Source of the DNA: an uncultured Clostridia bacterium
GTDB lineage: Bacteria; Bacillota; Clostridia; Peptostreptococcales; Anaerovoracaceae
Length of the DNA stretch: 64,000 nt
Assembly (NCBI GenBank): GCA_934256595.1
Contig: CAKQOW010000004.1
Location: 1-64,000 of the forward strand
Reading direction: 5' to 3'
Made by a program: the position numbers and the translations under genes. Below, piece by piece: positions 16,779-23,875 of this stretch (positions are counted from its first letter, which is position 1; each line of letters opens with the position of its first letter). Under the pieces are notes generated by a model that saw only the letters and a list, made by a program, of their open reading frames with translations, made no database searches and was not told the origin of the DNA.

Positions 16779-17237
16779 ATGGCGAGCAATAGACGAAAAG
16801 AAACTGCAAGGATAATTAAATTTGTTCTGTTTTCAGCCTCTGCGGGAATAATAGAGCTGGGCTCTTTCACTTTGTTAAACGAGCTGACGAAATGGAGCTA
16901 CTGGCCATGCTATCTGATAGCGCTGATACTGTCGGTTGTGTGGAACTTTACTCTAAACAGAAAATTCACATTCAAATCGGCAAGCAATGTGCCGGTGGCA
17001 ATGGCAAAAATATTTGCTTTTTACTGCGTATTTACTCCGGTGACAACTATACTGGGAAACTATCTGGCAGAGGAACTGCTGTGGAATGAGTACATAGTTA
17101 CAGGTATTAATATGGCTCTTAATATATCTACTGAATACCTGTATGACAGGTTTGTGGTATTCAGAAAAACTTTAGATACAAACAAGGCTGCGCTGAAACA
17201 GCAGCAGAAAGAAAACGGAGGTATTGAGAATGATTAA
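16779..17237 (+). CDS. GtrA-like membrane protein
   Basis: A 152-residue protein with four hydrophobic segments (starting about residues 15, 40, 70 and 100) and the motif SVVWNFTLNRKFTF, characteristic of GtrA. GtrA proteins are thought to help flip or handle polyprenyl-linked sugars used in cell-surface glycosylation. The start at 16779 is one base after the aldolase stop and follows CGGAGA; an upstream ATG at 16731 overlaps the aldolase end. It overlaps the aminotransferase gene by eight bases. Its presence in a kinase/aldolase/aminotransferase operon hints that the product is a surface sugar, but this is inference. Confidence 0.8.
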   Translation: MASNRRKETARIIKFVLFSASAGIIELGSFTLLNELTKWSYWPCYLIALILSVVWNFTLNRKFTFKSASNVPVAMAKIFAFYCVFTPVTTILGNYLAEELLWNEYIVTGINMALNISTEYLYDRFVVFRKTLDTNKAALKQQQKENGGIEND

Positions 17238-18729
17238 GAACTGCGGAATTACAAGATGGGACAGTCCGGACGAGATAAACAGACAGCTAAAGAACCTGAC
17301 AGATCAGGAAATCTGGGAGGTGGATGATGAATATTACAACGATGTTGTAATGAAATATTTTGATGAGAAATGCAAGGGCTCCAAGGCTATATATGAGGAG
17401 TCAAAGGAGTACATACCGGGAGGCGTGCAGCACAATCTGGCATTTAACAAGCCGTTTCCTATGTGTATGGCCAAAACAGACGGAGCATATCTTTATGACT
17501 ATGACGGCAACAGATATATAGACTTCCTGCAGGCAGGCGGCCCTACAATACTGGGCAGCAACTACCCTGAAATCAGAGAAAAGGTTATAGAGCTGCTCAA
17601 TACCTGCGGTCCTGTAACAGGACTGCTTCACGAGGCAGAGCTTCTGATTGCAAAGGAAATCAATAAGCATATGCCGAATGTAGAGATGTTTCGTATGCTG
17701 GGCTCCGGTACGGAGTCTGTTATGGCTGCGCTTCGCATAGCGAGAATTGCAACAGGAAACAAGCGCATAATCAAAATAGGCGGAGCTTATCACGGCTGGT
17801 CGGATCAGATGGTATACGGACTCAAAATACCCGGAAGCAGAGCGCTGCTTGAGTCTCACGGCATACCAAAGGGCGCATATAAAACGACTGATGAGGTAAG
17901 ACCAAACGACCTTGATATGCTGGAAAAGATGCTGAAACGAAATAAAATGAAAGGCGGTACTGCAGCAGTTATAGTTGAGCCTGTAGGCCCTGAAAGCGGC
18001 ACAAGACCTGTAGCTCGCGACTACAACAGGGGCGTAAGAGCTTTGTGTGACAAATACGGCGCGCTTATGATTTTTGACGAGGTTGTAACAGGCTTCAGAG
18101 TGGCGCTGTCGGGAGCGCAGGGATATTTTGATGTAGTGCCTGACCTTACAATCTTCGGTAAAATCGTGGCGGGCGGCTATCCGTCGGCAGGCGGCGTAGG
18201 CGGCAAGAAAGAATATGCGCAGCTTATGGCGGCAGGACTTGCAACTGGCAAGCACAGAGCTTATGTAGGCGGAACTCTTGCGGCAAATCCTCTTTCATGC
18301 CTTGCAGGCTATACTGCAATAAAGGAAATCGAAAGAACAAATGCCTGTGAGATAGCGGGTAAAATGGGCGACAGATTATGTGACGGTCTTAAAGAGCTTA
18401 TTGACAGATACGGACTGCCTTATGTGGCATACAATCAGGGCTCTATAGTACATCTTGAATGTACGGGGGCTATGAGTTTTGATTTCTCCTCAATGTCATT
18501 TATAAAGTCGGCGCTTGGACTTCTCAAGCATAAGGATATGATGTATGTAAGAAAGGACTCAATGGAAAAAATGGGTGCAGCATATATGGCAAACGGTATA
18601 GTTACACTGGCGGGAAGCAGACTGTATACTTCGCTGTCAGACACACCGGAAATAATAGACGAGGCGTTAAACAGGTTTGAAGAGGTATTCAAACACGTCA
18701 AAAAGACAGACAAGGGCTTATTGAAATAG
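17230..18729 (+). CDS. Class III PLP-dependent aminotransferase (glutamate-1-semialdehyde aminomutase-like)
   Basis: The protein has 499 residues. The fold-I aminotransferase core shows NGSGTES-like LGSGTESVMAALRIAR, GAYHGWSD, IVEPVGPESG, IFDEVVTGFR, and the lysine region TIFGKIVAGGYP with the PLP lysine. It resembles glutamate-1-semialdehyde 2,1-aminomutases but has an N-terminal extension of about 55 residues and no nearby heme genes. A role in amino-sugar or amino-alcohol chemistry is therefore as likely. The start at 17230 is chosen from CGGAGGT at 17216-17222; TTG at 17224 is too close to it. It is the last gene of the TetR operon. Confidence 0.82.
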   Translation: MIKNCGITRWDSPDEINRQLKNLTDQEIWEVDDEYYNDVVMKYFDEKCKGSKAIYEESKEYIPGGVQHNLAFNKPFPMCMAKTDGAYLYDYDGNRYIDFLQAGGPTILGSNYPEIREKVIELLNTCGPVTGLLHEAELLIAKEINKHMPNVEMFRMLGSGTESVMAALRIARIATGNKRIIKIGGAYHGWSDQMVYGLKIPGSRALLESHGIPKGAYKTTDEVRPNDLDMLEKMLKRNKMKGGTAAVIVEPVGPESGTRPVARDYNRGVRALCDKYGALMIFDEVVTGFRVALSGAQGYFDVVPDLTIFGKIVAGGYPSAGGVGGKKEYAQLMAAGLATGKHRAYVGGTLAANPLSCLAGYTAIKEIERTNACEIAGKMGDRLCDGLKELIDRYGLPYVAYNQGSIVHLECTGAMSFDFSSMSFIKSALGLLKHKDMMYVRKDSMEKMGAAYMANGIVTLAGSRLYTSLSDTPEIIDEALNRFEEVFKHVKKTDKGLLK

Positions 18730-18756
18730 CAGCCCGAATTGATTTGATTATACGGC

Positions 18757-18788
18757 AGGCACCGCGAAAATACAGTTTCGAGGTGCCT
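18757..18788. terminator. Shared stem-loop between convergent genes
   Basis: AGGCACC-G-CGAAA pairs with TTTCG-A-GGTGCCT around a short loop. It lies between the aminotransferase (plus) and the Nif11-type gene (minus) and has only a weak T-run on the plus side. Confidence 0.55.
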
Positions 18789-18797
18789 GTTTGCAGG

Positions 18798-19193
18798 TTA
18801 TATCTGATTTTTAATGTTGTTGCAAAGCCACAGTCCCTTTTCGTAGGAGCAGTATTTGCAGGTGTTGCAGTATGTCCGGGTACCGCAGGTTCTGCAGATC
18901 CAGGCTCCCATAGGCTTTATCTTTTCTTCACTGCCGTCATGTTTGCAGCACCAGTTGCTGCAGTCATGGGCTACTGTGACAACGGGCCGGCCGTCTTTGT
19001 AGCGGCAGGCGCCGCCTGCAACATTGTCAAGTTCCTCGTCGGCAAGTTCGCCGGTTTTACCGCCAAGTACGGCGAAGTTTGCTTCGGCTTCCTCAATAGT
19101 CATTTCAATGCCGTTTTCTTTTGCCAGTGTCAAAAGCTCCTCTGCGGACCTTGCACACTTGGCTTCTGCAAGCAGATTGTCTGTAAATTTCAT
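18798..19193 (-). CDS. Nif11-type leader protein with Cys-rich core (putative RiPP precursor)
   Basis: The 131-residue product has an N-terminal Nif11 leader (about 1-61): NLLAEAKCARSAEELLTLAK, GIEMTIEEAEANF, then GELADEELDNVAGG, the double-glycine site at about 59-60. The remaining 70 residues contain ten cysteines, including CSNWCC and a zinc-ribbon-like CRTCG...YCNTCKYC. Nif11 leaders direct precursors to modification enzymes and peptidase-exporters. No lanthionine synthetase, radical SAM enzyme or C39 exporter is visible in this window, so the partner must be elsewhere, or the core may simply bind zinc. AAGGAGG precedes the ATG. A second leader-type gene lies just upstream. Confidence 0.8.
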   Translation of the reverse strand: MKFTDNLLAEAKCARSAEELLTLAKENGIEMTIEEAEANFAVLGGKTGELADEELDNVAGGACRYKDGRPVVTVAHDCSNWCCKHDGSEEKIKPMGAWICRTCGTRTYCNTCKYCSYEKGLWLCNNIKNQI

Positions 19194-19254
19194 AGTTTAC
19201 CTCCTTGTTTGTGTTCATTAGTCTGTCTGAAATATCAGCGCTGCTGCAGACAGT

Positions 19255-19551
19255 CTAACGCTCCTGTCTGGACAGTTCATATTCAGGGATATATCTGCTG
19301 AAGTGATCGGTAAGGTAGTAGTACTGACCGTATTCCCATTTTATATCTGTTATTGTTACACGCATATAGAGAAAGCCGGAGCCGTCATGTCCCCAGCGAT
19401 GGAAGACGGTTTCTCCAATATCAAATCTTGCTTTTCGTCTCTCAGCGCTGTCGCCTGTTCCTCCCGCTATGCTGTCAAGTGCATCGTCAGAGATTTCGCA
19501 AGCCTCCTTAACAGCCATTTTAATATCGTTTTCTTTTGTAAATTCTTTCAT
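19255..19551 (-). CDS. Double-glycine leader protein, second of the pair
   Basis: The 98-residue product has a short leader ending SDDALDSIAGG, like the VAGG site of its neighbour. A Cys-free tail follows (RFDIGETVFHRW...YYYLTDHFSRYIPEYELS) that looks like a small beta-barrel module with a hydrophobic core, not a typical peptide bacteriocin. The leader start is shorter than a full Nif11 domain. GAGAGG precedes the ATG. It is probably co-transcribed with the Cys-rich gene, which starts 61 bases after its stop. Export by a leader-cleaving transporter is inferred. Function unknown. Confidence 0.65.
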   Translation of the reverse strand: MKEFTKENDIKMAVKEACEISDDALDSIAGGTGDSAERRKARFDIGETVFHRWGHDGSGFLYMRVTITDIKWEYGQYYYLTDHFSRYIPEYELSRQER

Positions 19552-19641
19552 AATCCTCTCGCCTCCAGTTACTTCTTTTTCTTTTACCTGTTTATACAGA
19601 CAGCCTTGGAAAAGGTATAACTCTTTTTACAAAAAATTAAA

Positions 19642-19657
19642 TGTGAGCATCATCACA
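19642..19657. promoter_or_regulatory. CRP/FNR-type palindrome
   Basis: TGTGA-GCATCA-TCACA is a perfect palindrome of the consensus used by CRP/FNR-family regulators. It lies about 90 bases upstream of the 19551 gene on the minus strand and 82 bases upstream of the htpG -35. No CRP-family gene is in the window, so the regulator is unknown. Confidence 0.4.
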
Positions 19658-19738
19658 CCTGTTGGTTTAGTCAAGTATAATATATGGTGGGTGAAAAAAC
19701 AAGCATATCCGTCCGGTTATATAATTTGTGTTTGCATA

Positions 19739-19767
19739 TTGACAATCGGGAAATAAAGGTATATCAT
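19739..19767 (+). promoter_or_regulatory. htpG promoter
   Basis: TTGACA (19739-19744) and TATCAT (19762-19767) are 17 bases apart, directly before the CIRCE element. Confidence 0.75.
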
Positions 19768-19771
19768 ATAC

Positions 19772-19798
19772 TTAGCACTCGATAAGATAGAGTGCTAA
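19772..19798. promoter_or_regulatory. CIRCE operator (HrcA binding site)
   Basis: TTAGCACTC-N9-GAGTGCTAA matches the CIRCE consensus at every position. It overlaps the htpG start region, so HrcA should repress htpG and release it on heat or misfolding stress. Confidence 0.95.
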
Positions 19799-19831
19799 CA
19801 AACGAATGACGACCTAGGGGGTAAATATAAA

Positions 19832-21736
19832 ATGGCAAAGAAACAATTTAAAGCTGAATCCAAAAAACTGCTGGATATGATGATTAATTCTATCTATACA
19901 CATAAGGAGATTTTCTTAAGAGAACTGATATCAAACGCCAGCGACGCTATCGATAAGCTGTACTATCAGGGTCTCTCAGATGATAAGATGGGACTTGCCA
20001 GAGAGGACTTTTTCATCAGAATAGACCTTGACCACGATGCGAGAACACTGACAATATCAGATAACGGTATCGGTATGACTGACAAGGAGCTTGAGTCAAA
20101 CCTCGGAACCATAGCCAAGAGCGGCTCGCTTGATTTCAAAGAAAACAGTGAAGCTAAAGAGAACATAGACATTATAGGTCAGTTTGGTGTGGGTTTCTAC
20201 TCGGCATTTATGGTCAGCGACAAGGCGGTTGTAACCTCCAGACCTTTTGGCTGTGACAAGGCGTGGAGATGGATCTCAGAGGGCGCAGACGGATACACAA
20301 TTGAAGAGTGCGACAAGGCTGACAGGGGTACCGAAATCGTACTGTATATCAAGCAGGATACTGAGGACGACAAATATGAGGATTACCTCAATCAGTACAC
20401 AATAGCAGGACTTGTAAGGAAATATTCGGACTATATTTCATATCCTATCAAGATGGACTTTGAAACAACCAGAATGAAAGCCGGTACAGGTATTGAGGAC
20501 GAAAACGGCAATCAGATAGAGCCTGAATATGAGACTATAACCGAAACAAGAACACTCAACAGTATGGTACCTATCTGGCGTAAGAACAAGAGCGAGATAA
20601 CATCTGAGGAATACAACCACTATTACAAAGAAAGATTTTTTGATTTCAATGACCCTGCCGCAGTAATTCACACAAAGGCAGAGGGGCAGATATCATATGA
20701 TGCGCTGCTGTATATTCCTCAGAAAGCATCGTTTGACTACTATACCAGAGAATACGAAAAGGGACTTGCTCTTTATACTAACGGCGTGCTGATTATGGAC
20801 AAGTGCGCAGACCTGCTTCCTGATTATTTCAGCTTTGTCAAGGGTGTTGTAGACAGCGCCGACCTGTCTCTTAATATTTCCAGAGAAATGCTGCAGCATG
20901 ACAGACAGCTCAAGCTTATAGAGAAGAACATCGAAAAGAAAATCAGAAACGAGCTTCTCAAAATGCAGAAAGACGACAGAGAAAAATACGAAAAGTTCTT
21001 TGAGGAATTCGGACCGCAGATTAAATTCGGCATCTATGACAAATACGGCATGAACAGCGATACCCTGCAGGATCTTGTGATGTACTATTCATCAACAGAG
21101 AAGAAGCCGGTAACGCTCAAGGAATACGTTGAGAGAATGAAGCCTGAACAGGACAAGATCTATTATGCCTGCGGTCAGAGTATTGCGATGATCGATGCGC
21201 TTCCTCAGACAGATGCAGTTAAGGACAAGGGCTTTGAGATACTGTATATGACAGATAATGTTGATGAATTTGCAGTAAAGGCTATAGTTGACTATGAGGG
21301 CAAGACATTTGTAAACATCTGCACAGACAATCTGGATATGGATAACGAAGAAGAAAAAGAGGCTCTCCAGAAGAAAAACGAGGAGTCAAAGGACGTCCTC
21401 GAAGTTATAAAGGAGGCTCTGGGCGATGATGTTGCAGAGGTAAGATTTACAAACAAGCTCAGAAACTATCCTGTATGCTTGACAAGTGAGGGTGAAATCT
21501 CAATAGAAATGGAAAAAACCCTTAATGCTATGCCTACAGGTGAAAAGGTAAAGGCAAAGGTTGCAATGGAAATCAATGCAGATCACCCTATTGCAGACAA
21601 GCTTAAATCCATTGCGGAGAACAAGGCAAAGCTTGCCGATTATGCAAAGCTTCTGTACGCTCAGGCAAGGTTGATATCGGGCCTGCAGATAGAAAATCCG
21701 GCAGAAATAAGTGAACTTATTTGTGAGCTTATGTAA
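19832..21736 (+). CDS. htpG: Molecular chaperone HtpG (Hsp90)
   Basis: A cytosolic ATP-dependent chaperone that acts as a dimer. The 634-residue protein has the GHKL ATPase motifs: ELISNASDAIDKL near residue 32, DNGIGM near 85, and GQFGVGFYSAFMV near 120. The charged middle domain with NSMVPIWRKNKSE and SLNISREMLQ follows, then the C-terminal dimerisation region. Length and motifs are normal. It follows AGGGGGT and stands alone between CIRCE and a terminator. In Bacillus subtilis htpG is not under CIRCE, so control here differs from that model. Confidence 0.96.
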   Translation: MAKKQFKAESKKLLDMMINSIYTHKEIFLRELISNASDAIDKLYYQGLSDDKMGLAREDFFIRIDLDHDARTLTISDNGIGMTDKELESNLGTIAKSGSLDFKENSEAKENIDIIGQFGVGFYSAFMVSDKAVVTSRPFGCDKAWRWISEGADGYTIEECDKADRGTEIVLYIKQDTEDDKYEDYLNQYTIAGLVRKYSDYISYPIKMDFETTRMKAGTGIEDENGNQIEPEYETITETRTLNSMVPIWRKNKSEITSEEYNHYYKERFFDFNDPAAVIHTKAEGQISYDALLYIPQKASFDYYTREYEKGLALYTNGVLIMDKCADLLPDYFSFVKGVVDSADLSLNISREMLQHDRQLKLIEKNIEKKIRNELLKMQKDDREKYEKFFEEFGPQIKFGIYDKYGMNSDTLQDLVMYYSSTEKKPVTLKEYVERMKPEQDKIYYACGQSIAMIDALPQTDAVKDKGFEILYMTDNVDEFAVKAIVDYEGKTFVNICTDNLDMDNEEEKEALQKKNEESKDVLEVIKEALGDDVAEVRFTNKLRNYPVCLTSEGEISIEMEKTLNAMPTGEKVKAKVAMEINADHPIADKLKSIAENKAKLADYAKLLYAQARLISGLQIENPAEISELICELM

Positions 21737-21772
21737 ATCAGATTACAAATCAATAAGGGTAATGCTTTAGAG

Positions 21773-21802
21773 GCTGTGCGGCGATATGCTGCACAGCTTT
21801 TT
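21773..21802 (+). terminator. htpG terminator
   Basis: GCTGTGC (21773-21779) pairs with GCACAGC (21791-21797), with inner GGC/GCT partly pairing, followed by TTTTT. Confidence 0.75.
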
Positions 21803-21905
21803 CTATGTGATGCTTGAATGTCGAATAATGTGACAAAATGACATGGTGAAAGATGGTATAATAGAGCCTGTATTATGTTGAAAACCTGATTACAGGGGAA
21901 AGAAA

Positions 21906-22826
21906 ATGAAAAGAATAAGCAAAATCATATGTATCATTATAGCAGCAGTAATGATTGCGGCAGTTCCCGTATGCGGACATTCCGGCAGAACCGATTCATC
22001 GGGAGGTCACAGAGATAACCGGAATGTAAGCGGCCTTGGATATTATCATTATCACTGCGGAGGCTATCCGCCGCATCTTCACAATAACGGAGTCTGCCCG
22101 TACCGTTCAGGCAGTAGCAGCAGCGCAGCTTCAAAGGTAAGCAAGCCACGCGTTACAAAGCCTGCAAAGGTTAAAAACGTCAGAACATCTTCAACATACG
22201 CGCTCAGAACAACTGTCAAATGGAACAGGGTGTCAGGCGCTGCAGGCTACAAAGTGTACCGCTCAACAGGCAGCAGCTACAAGTGCGTTAAAACCATAAA
22301 ATCAGGCAGTACATTAAAATATACCGACAAAAGCGTTTCGGCAGGAAAAACCTATTACTATAAGGTAAGAGCATATAAAAAGGTAAACGGCAGCTATAAA
22401 TACGGCAGTTATTCATCATCAAAAAAGGTAAAGACAAAAAGCAATAATCTGTATTTTGATTTTGACTGGGAGGATTATGAGGACAGCGGAGAGGTAGGCC
22501 TTGATTTTCAGAGACTCTGGTACAGCTCCGGCAGTCTTTGCGCAGAGGTTGCGGTGAAGAACTGCACAGATAATACAGTTGAAGTCAGAGGCATCGACTC
22601 AATTAAAATATACTGTGATGACAGCAGGATAGGAAGCGGCACATACTACAGCTTTGATGAGAACGTGGTACTGAAACCGGGGCAGAGAAGCAGTGTATAC
22701 AAGCTGGTCCTTGACAGCAGCAGCAAAACAGATTTAATCAGAAAAGATAAAAGCGGCGCATATTTCAGCAGCGTAACTGATGTTGATTATGAAATACAAA
22801 AAGCTGAACAGCAGCAGAATAATTAA
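21906..22826 (+). CDS. Secreted YHYH-domain protein with fibronectin III-like module
   Basis: The protein has 306 residues. A signal peptide (MKRISKIICIII...) is followed by a short His-rich YHYH segment (GHSGRTDSSGGH, LGYYHYHCGG, HLHNNGVCPY), then a low-complexity Ser/Lys linker. At about 95-180 is a fibronectin III-like repeat (VKWNRVSGAAGYKVYRST, TYYYKVRAYKK), then an acidic C-terminal beta-rich domain. YHYH domains may bind metal; their function is not established. It is preceded by an extended -10 promoter (TGGTATAAT, 21855-21862) and ended by a hairpin. It shares the surface-protein style of the partial gene at the start of the window. Confidence 0.75.
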   Translation: MKRISKIICIIIAAVMIAAVPVCGHSGRTDSSGGHRDNRNVSGLGYYHYHCGGYPPHLHNNGVCPYRSGSSSSAASKVSKPRVTKPAKVKNVRTSSTYALRTTVKWNRVSGAAGYKVYRSTGSSYKCVKTIKSGSTLKYTDKSVSAGKTYYYKVRAYKKVNGSYKYGSYSSSKKVKTKSNNLYFDFDWEDYEDSGEVGLDFQRLWYSSGSLCAEVAVKNCTDNTVEVRGIDSIKIYCDDSRIGSGTYYSFDENVVLKPGQRSSVYKLVLDSSSKTDLIRKDKSGAYFSSVTDVDYEIQKAEQQQNN

Positions 22827-22862
22827 AGCATATATTTAAAGAGGGTATATACATCACAAAGA

Positions 22863-22886
22863 GTCTGTCCCATGGGCAGGCTTTTT
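22863..22886 (+). terminator. Terminator after the YHYH gene
   Basis: GTCTGTCC pairs with GGGCAGGC around CAT, followed by TTTTT at 22882-22886. The -35 box of the next promoter overlaps the T-run. Confidence 0.7.
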
Positions 22887-22912
22887 GTAATTCTCTATAT
22901 TTATGGTATACT
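22885..22912 (+). promoter_or_regulatory. Promoter of the 71-residue protein gene
   Basis: TTGTAA (22885-22890) and TATACT (22907-22912) lie 16 bases apart with an upstream TGG extension. Confidence 0.55.
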
Positions 22913-22936
22913 GTAGTTGAAGGGAGAACATTTATT

Positions 22937-23152
22937 ATGAATGATGATTATGAATATATAACTGTGCAGCAGGCTCTTGAGCAGGAGGGGCTTGAGGATA
23001 GATTTGATGTTGAAACGACTGTTGAAATACTTGAGGAGAAAGGCATATCCGCCTTTGTATTCTGGGGAATGAACAGAGCTGCCATGATAGAGCTGCTGGA
23101 GGAGCAGCCTGAAGATGAAATGTGGGGTTTCCCGACAGAGTGGGAGATATAG
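22937..23152 (+). CDS. Small acidic hypothetical protein
   Basis: A 71-residue cytosolic protein, strongly acidic (many Glu/Asp in LEQEGLEDRFDVETTVEILEE and the C-terminal EEQPEDEMWGFP), with no membrane segment. I do not recognise a family. It has its own promoter at 22885, a GGGAG ribosome site, and the convergent hairpin at 23165 after it, so it looks like a real single-gene unit. Function unknown. Confidence 0.6.
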   Translation: MNDDYEYITVQQALEQEGLEDRFDVETTVEILEEKGISAFVFWGMNRAAMIELLEEQPEDEMWGFPTEWEI

Positions 23153-23156
23153 CCTG

Positions 23157-23184
23157 AAAAAACTGCCGGCGTGGCTACGCCGGC
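23157..23184 (-). terminator. Terminator of deoC (minus), shared hairpin
   Basis: GCCGGCGT (23165-23172) pairs with ACGCCGGC (23177-23184). On the minus strand the stem is followed by a run of T (plus-strand A-run 23157-23162). It also sits after the small acidic gene on the plus strand. Confidence 0.75.
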
Positions 23185-23194
23185 TTTAAACTGT

Positions 23195-23863
23195 CTATTC
23201 TTGTGTTTCCTCGTATTCTTTCATTATAGCTACTGAGGCTGAGGCACCTATTCTGTCTGCGCCTGCTTTTATCATTTCCTGAACTGTTTTTAAATCGCGG
23301 ATACCGCCGGAGGCCTTTACCTGCGCTCTGCCGGCTACGCGGTTTTTCATAAGCTTGACGTGAGCTGCCGAAGCGCCTCTGGTTGAGAAGCCGGTTGAGG
23401 TTTTGACAAATGCTGCTCCTGCATCTGCTGCTATCTTGCACGCCTTTGAAATCTCCTCATTTGTAAGGAGACAGGTTTCAAGTATAACCTTGACGATAGC
23501 GCCGTATTTTGAAGCTGTTTCTACAACTCCTGCAATATCCGAGGCAACATATATATAGTCCTTTTCTTTCATTGCGCCGATATTCATAACCATATCAATT
23601 TCTGATGCGCCATCCTCGCAGCATTTCATTGTTTCATATGCCTTAACTTCGGAGCTCATTGCGCCGAGAGGGAAGCCTATTACTGCGGCTACCTTTACAT
23701 CGGTTCCCTTGAGTTCCTTGGCTGCAAGGGATACGTGACAGCCGTTTACACAGACTGAATAAAAATCATATTCTTTTGCCTCTGCGCAGAGCTTTTTGAT
23801 CTGCTCCTTAGTTGCTTCAGGTTTTAAAAGCGTGTGGTCAAAATATTTGTTTAGTTCTTTCAT
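23195..23863 (-). CDS. deoC: Deoxyribose-phosphate aldolase
   Basis: Cleaves 2-deoxyribose 5-phosphate to glyceraldehyde 3-phosphate and acetaldehyde via a Schiff-base lysine, salvaging deoxynucleoside sugar. The 222-residue protein shows DHTLLKPEAT, VCVNGCHV, VIGFPLGAM, KVILETCLL, and the catalytic FVKTSTGFSTRGAS, then ASGGIRDL. Length is normal. It follows CAGGAGA and lies 12 bases downstream of the L,D-transpeptidase gene, so they may share a transcript although their functions are unrelated. Confidence 0.95.
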   Translation of the reverse strand: MKELNKYFDHTLLKPEATKEQIKKLCAEAKEYDFYSVCVNGCHVSLAAKELKGTDVKVAAVIGFPLGAMSSEVKAYETMKCCEDGASEIDMVMNIGAMKEKDYIYVASDIAGVVETASKYGAIVKVILETCLLTNEEISKACKIAADAGAAFVKTSTGFSTRGASAAHVKLMKNRVAGRAQVKASGGIRDLKTVQEMIKAGADRIGASASVAIMKEYEETQE

Positions 23864-23875
23864 AATCTTCTCCTG

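Noticed and set aside
17401..18255. 284-codon minus-strand frame opposite the aminotransferase
   Set aside because: Antisense to a gene with clear PLP motifs; codon usage and composition are those of a shadow frame.
18757..19301. Plus-strand frame opposite the Nif11-type gene
   Set aside because: It is antisense to the leader gene with AAGGAGG and the Nif11 motif; the plus product has no family.
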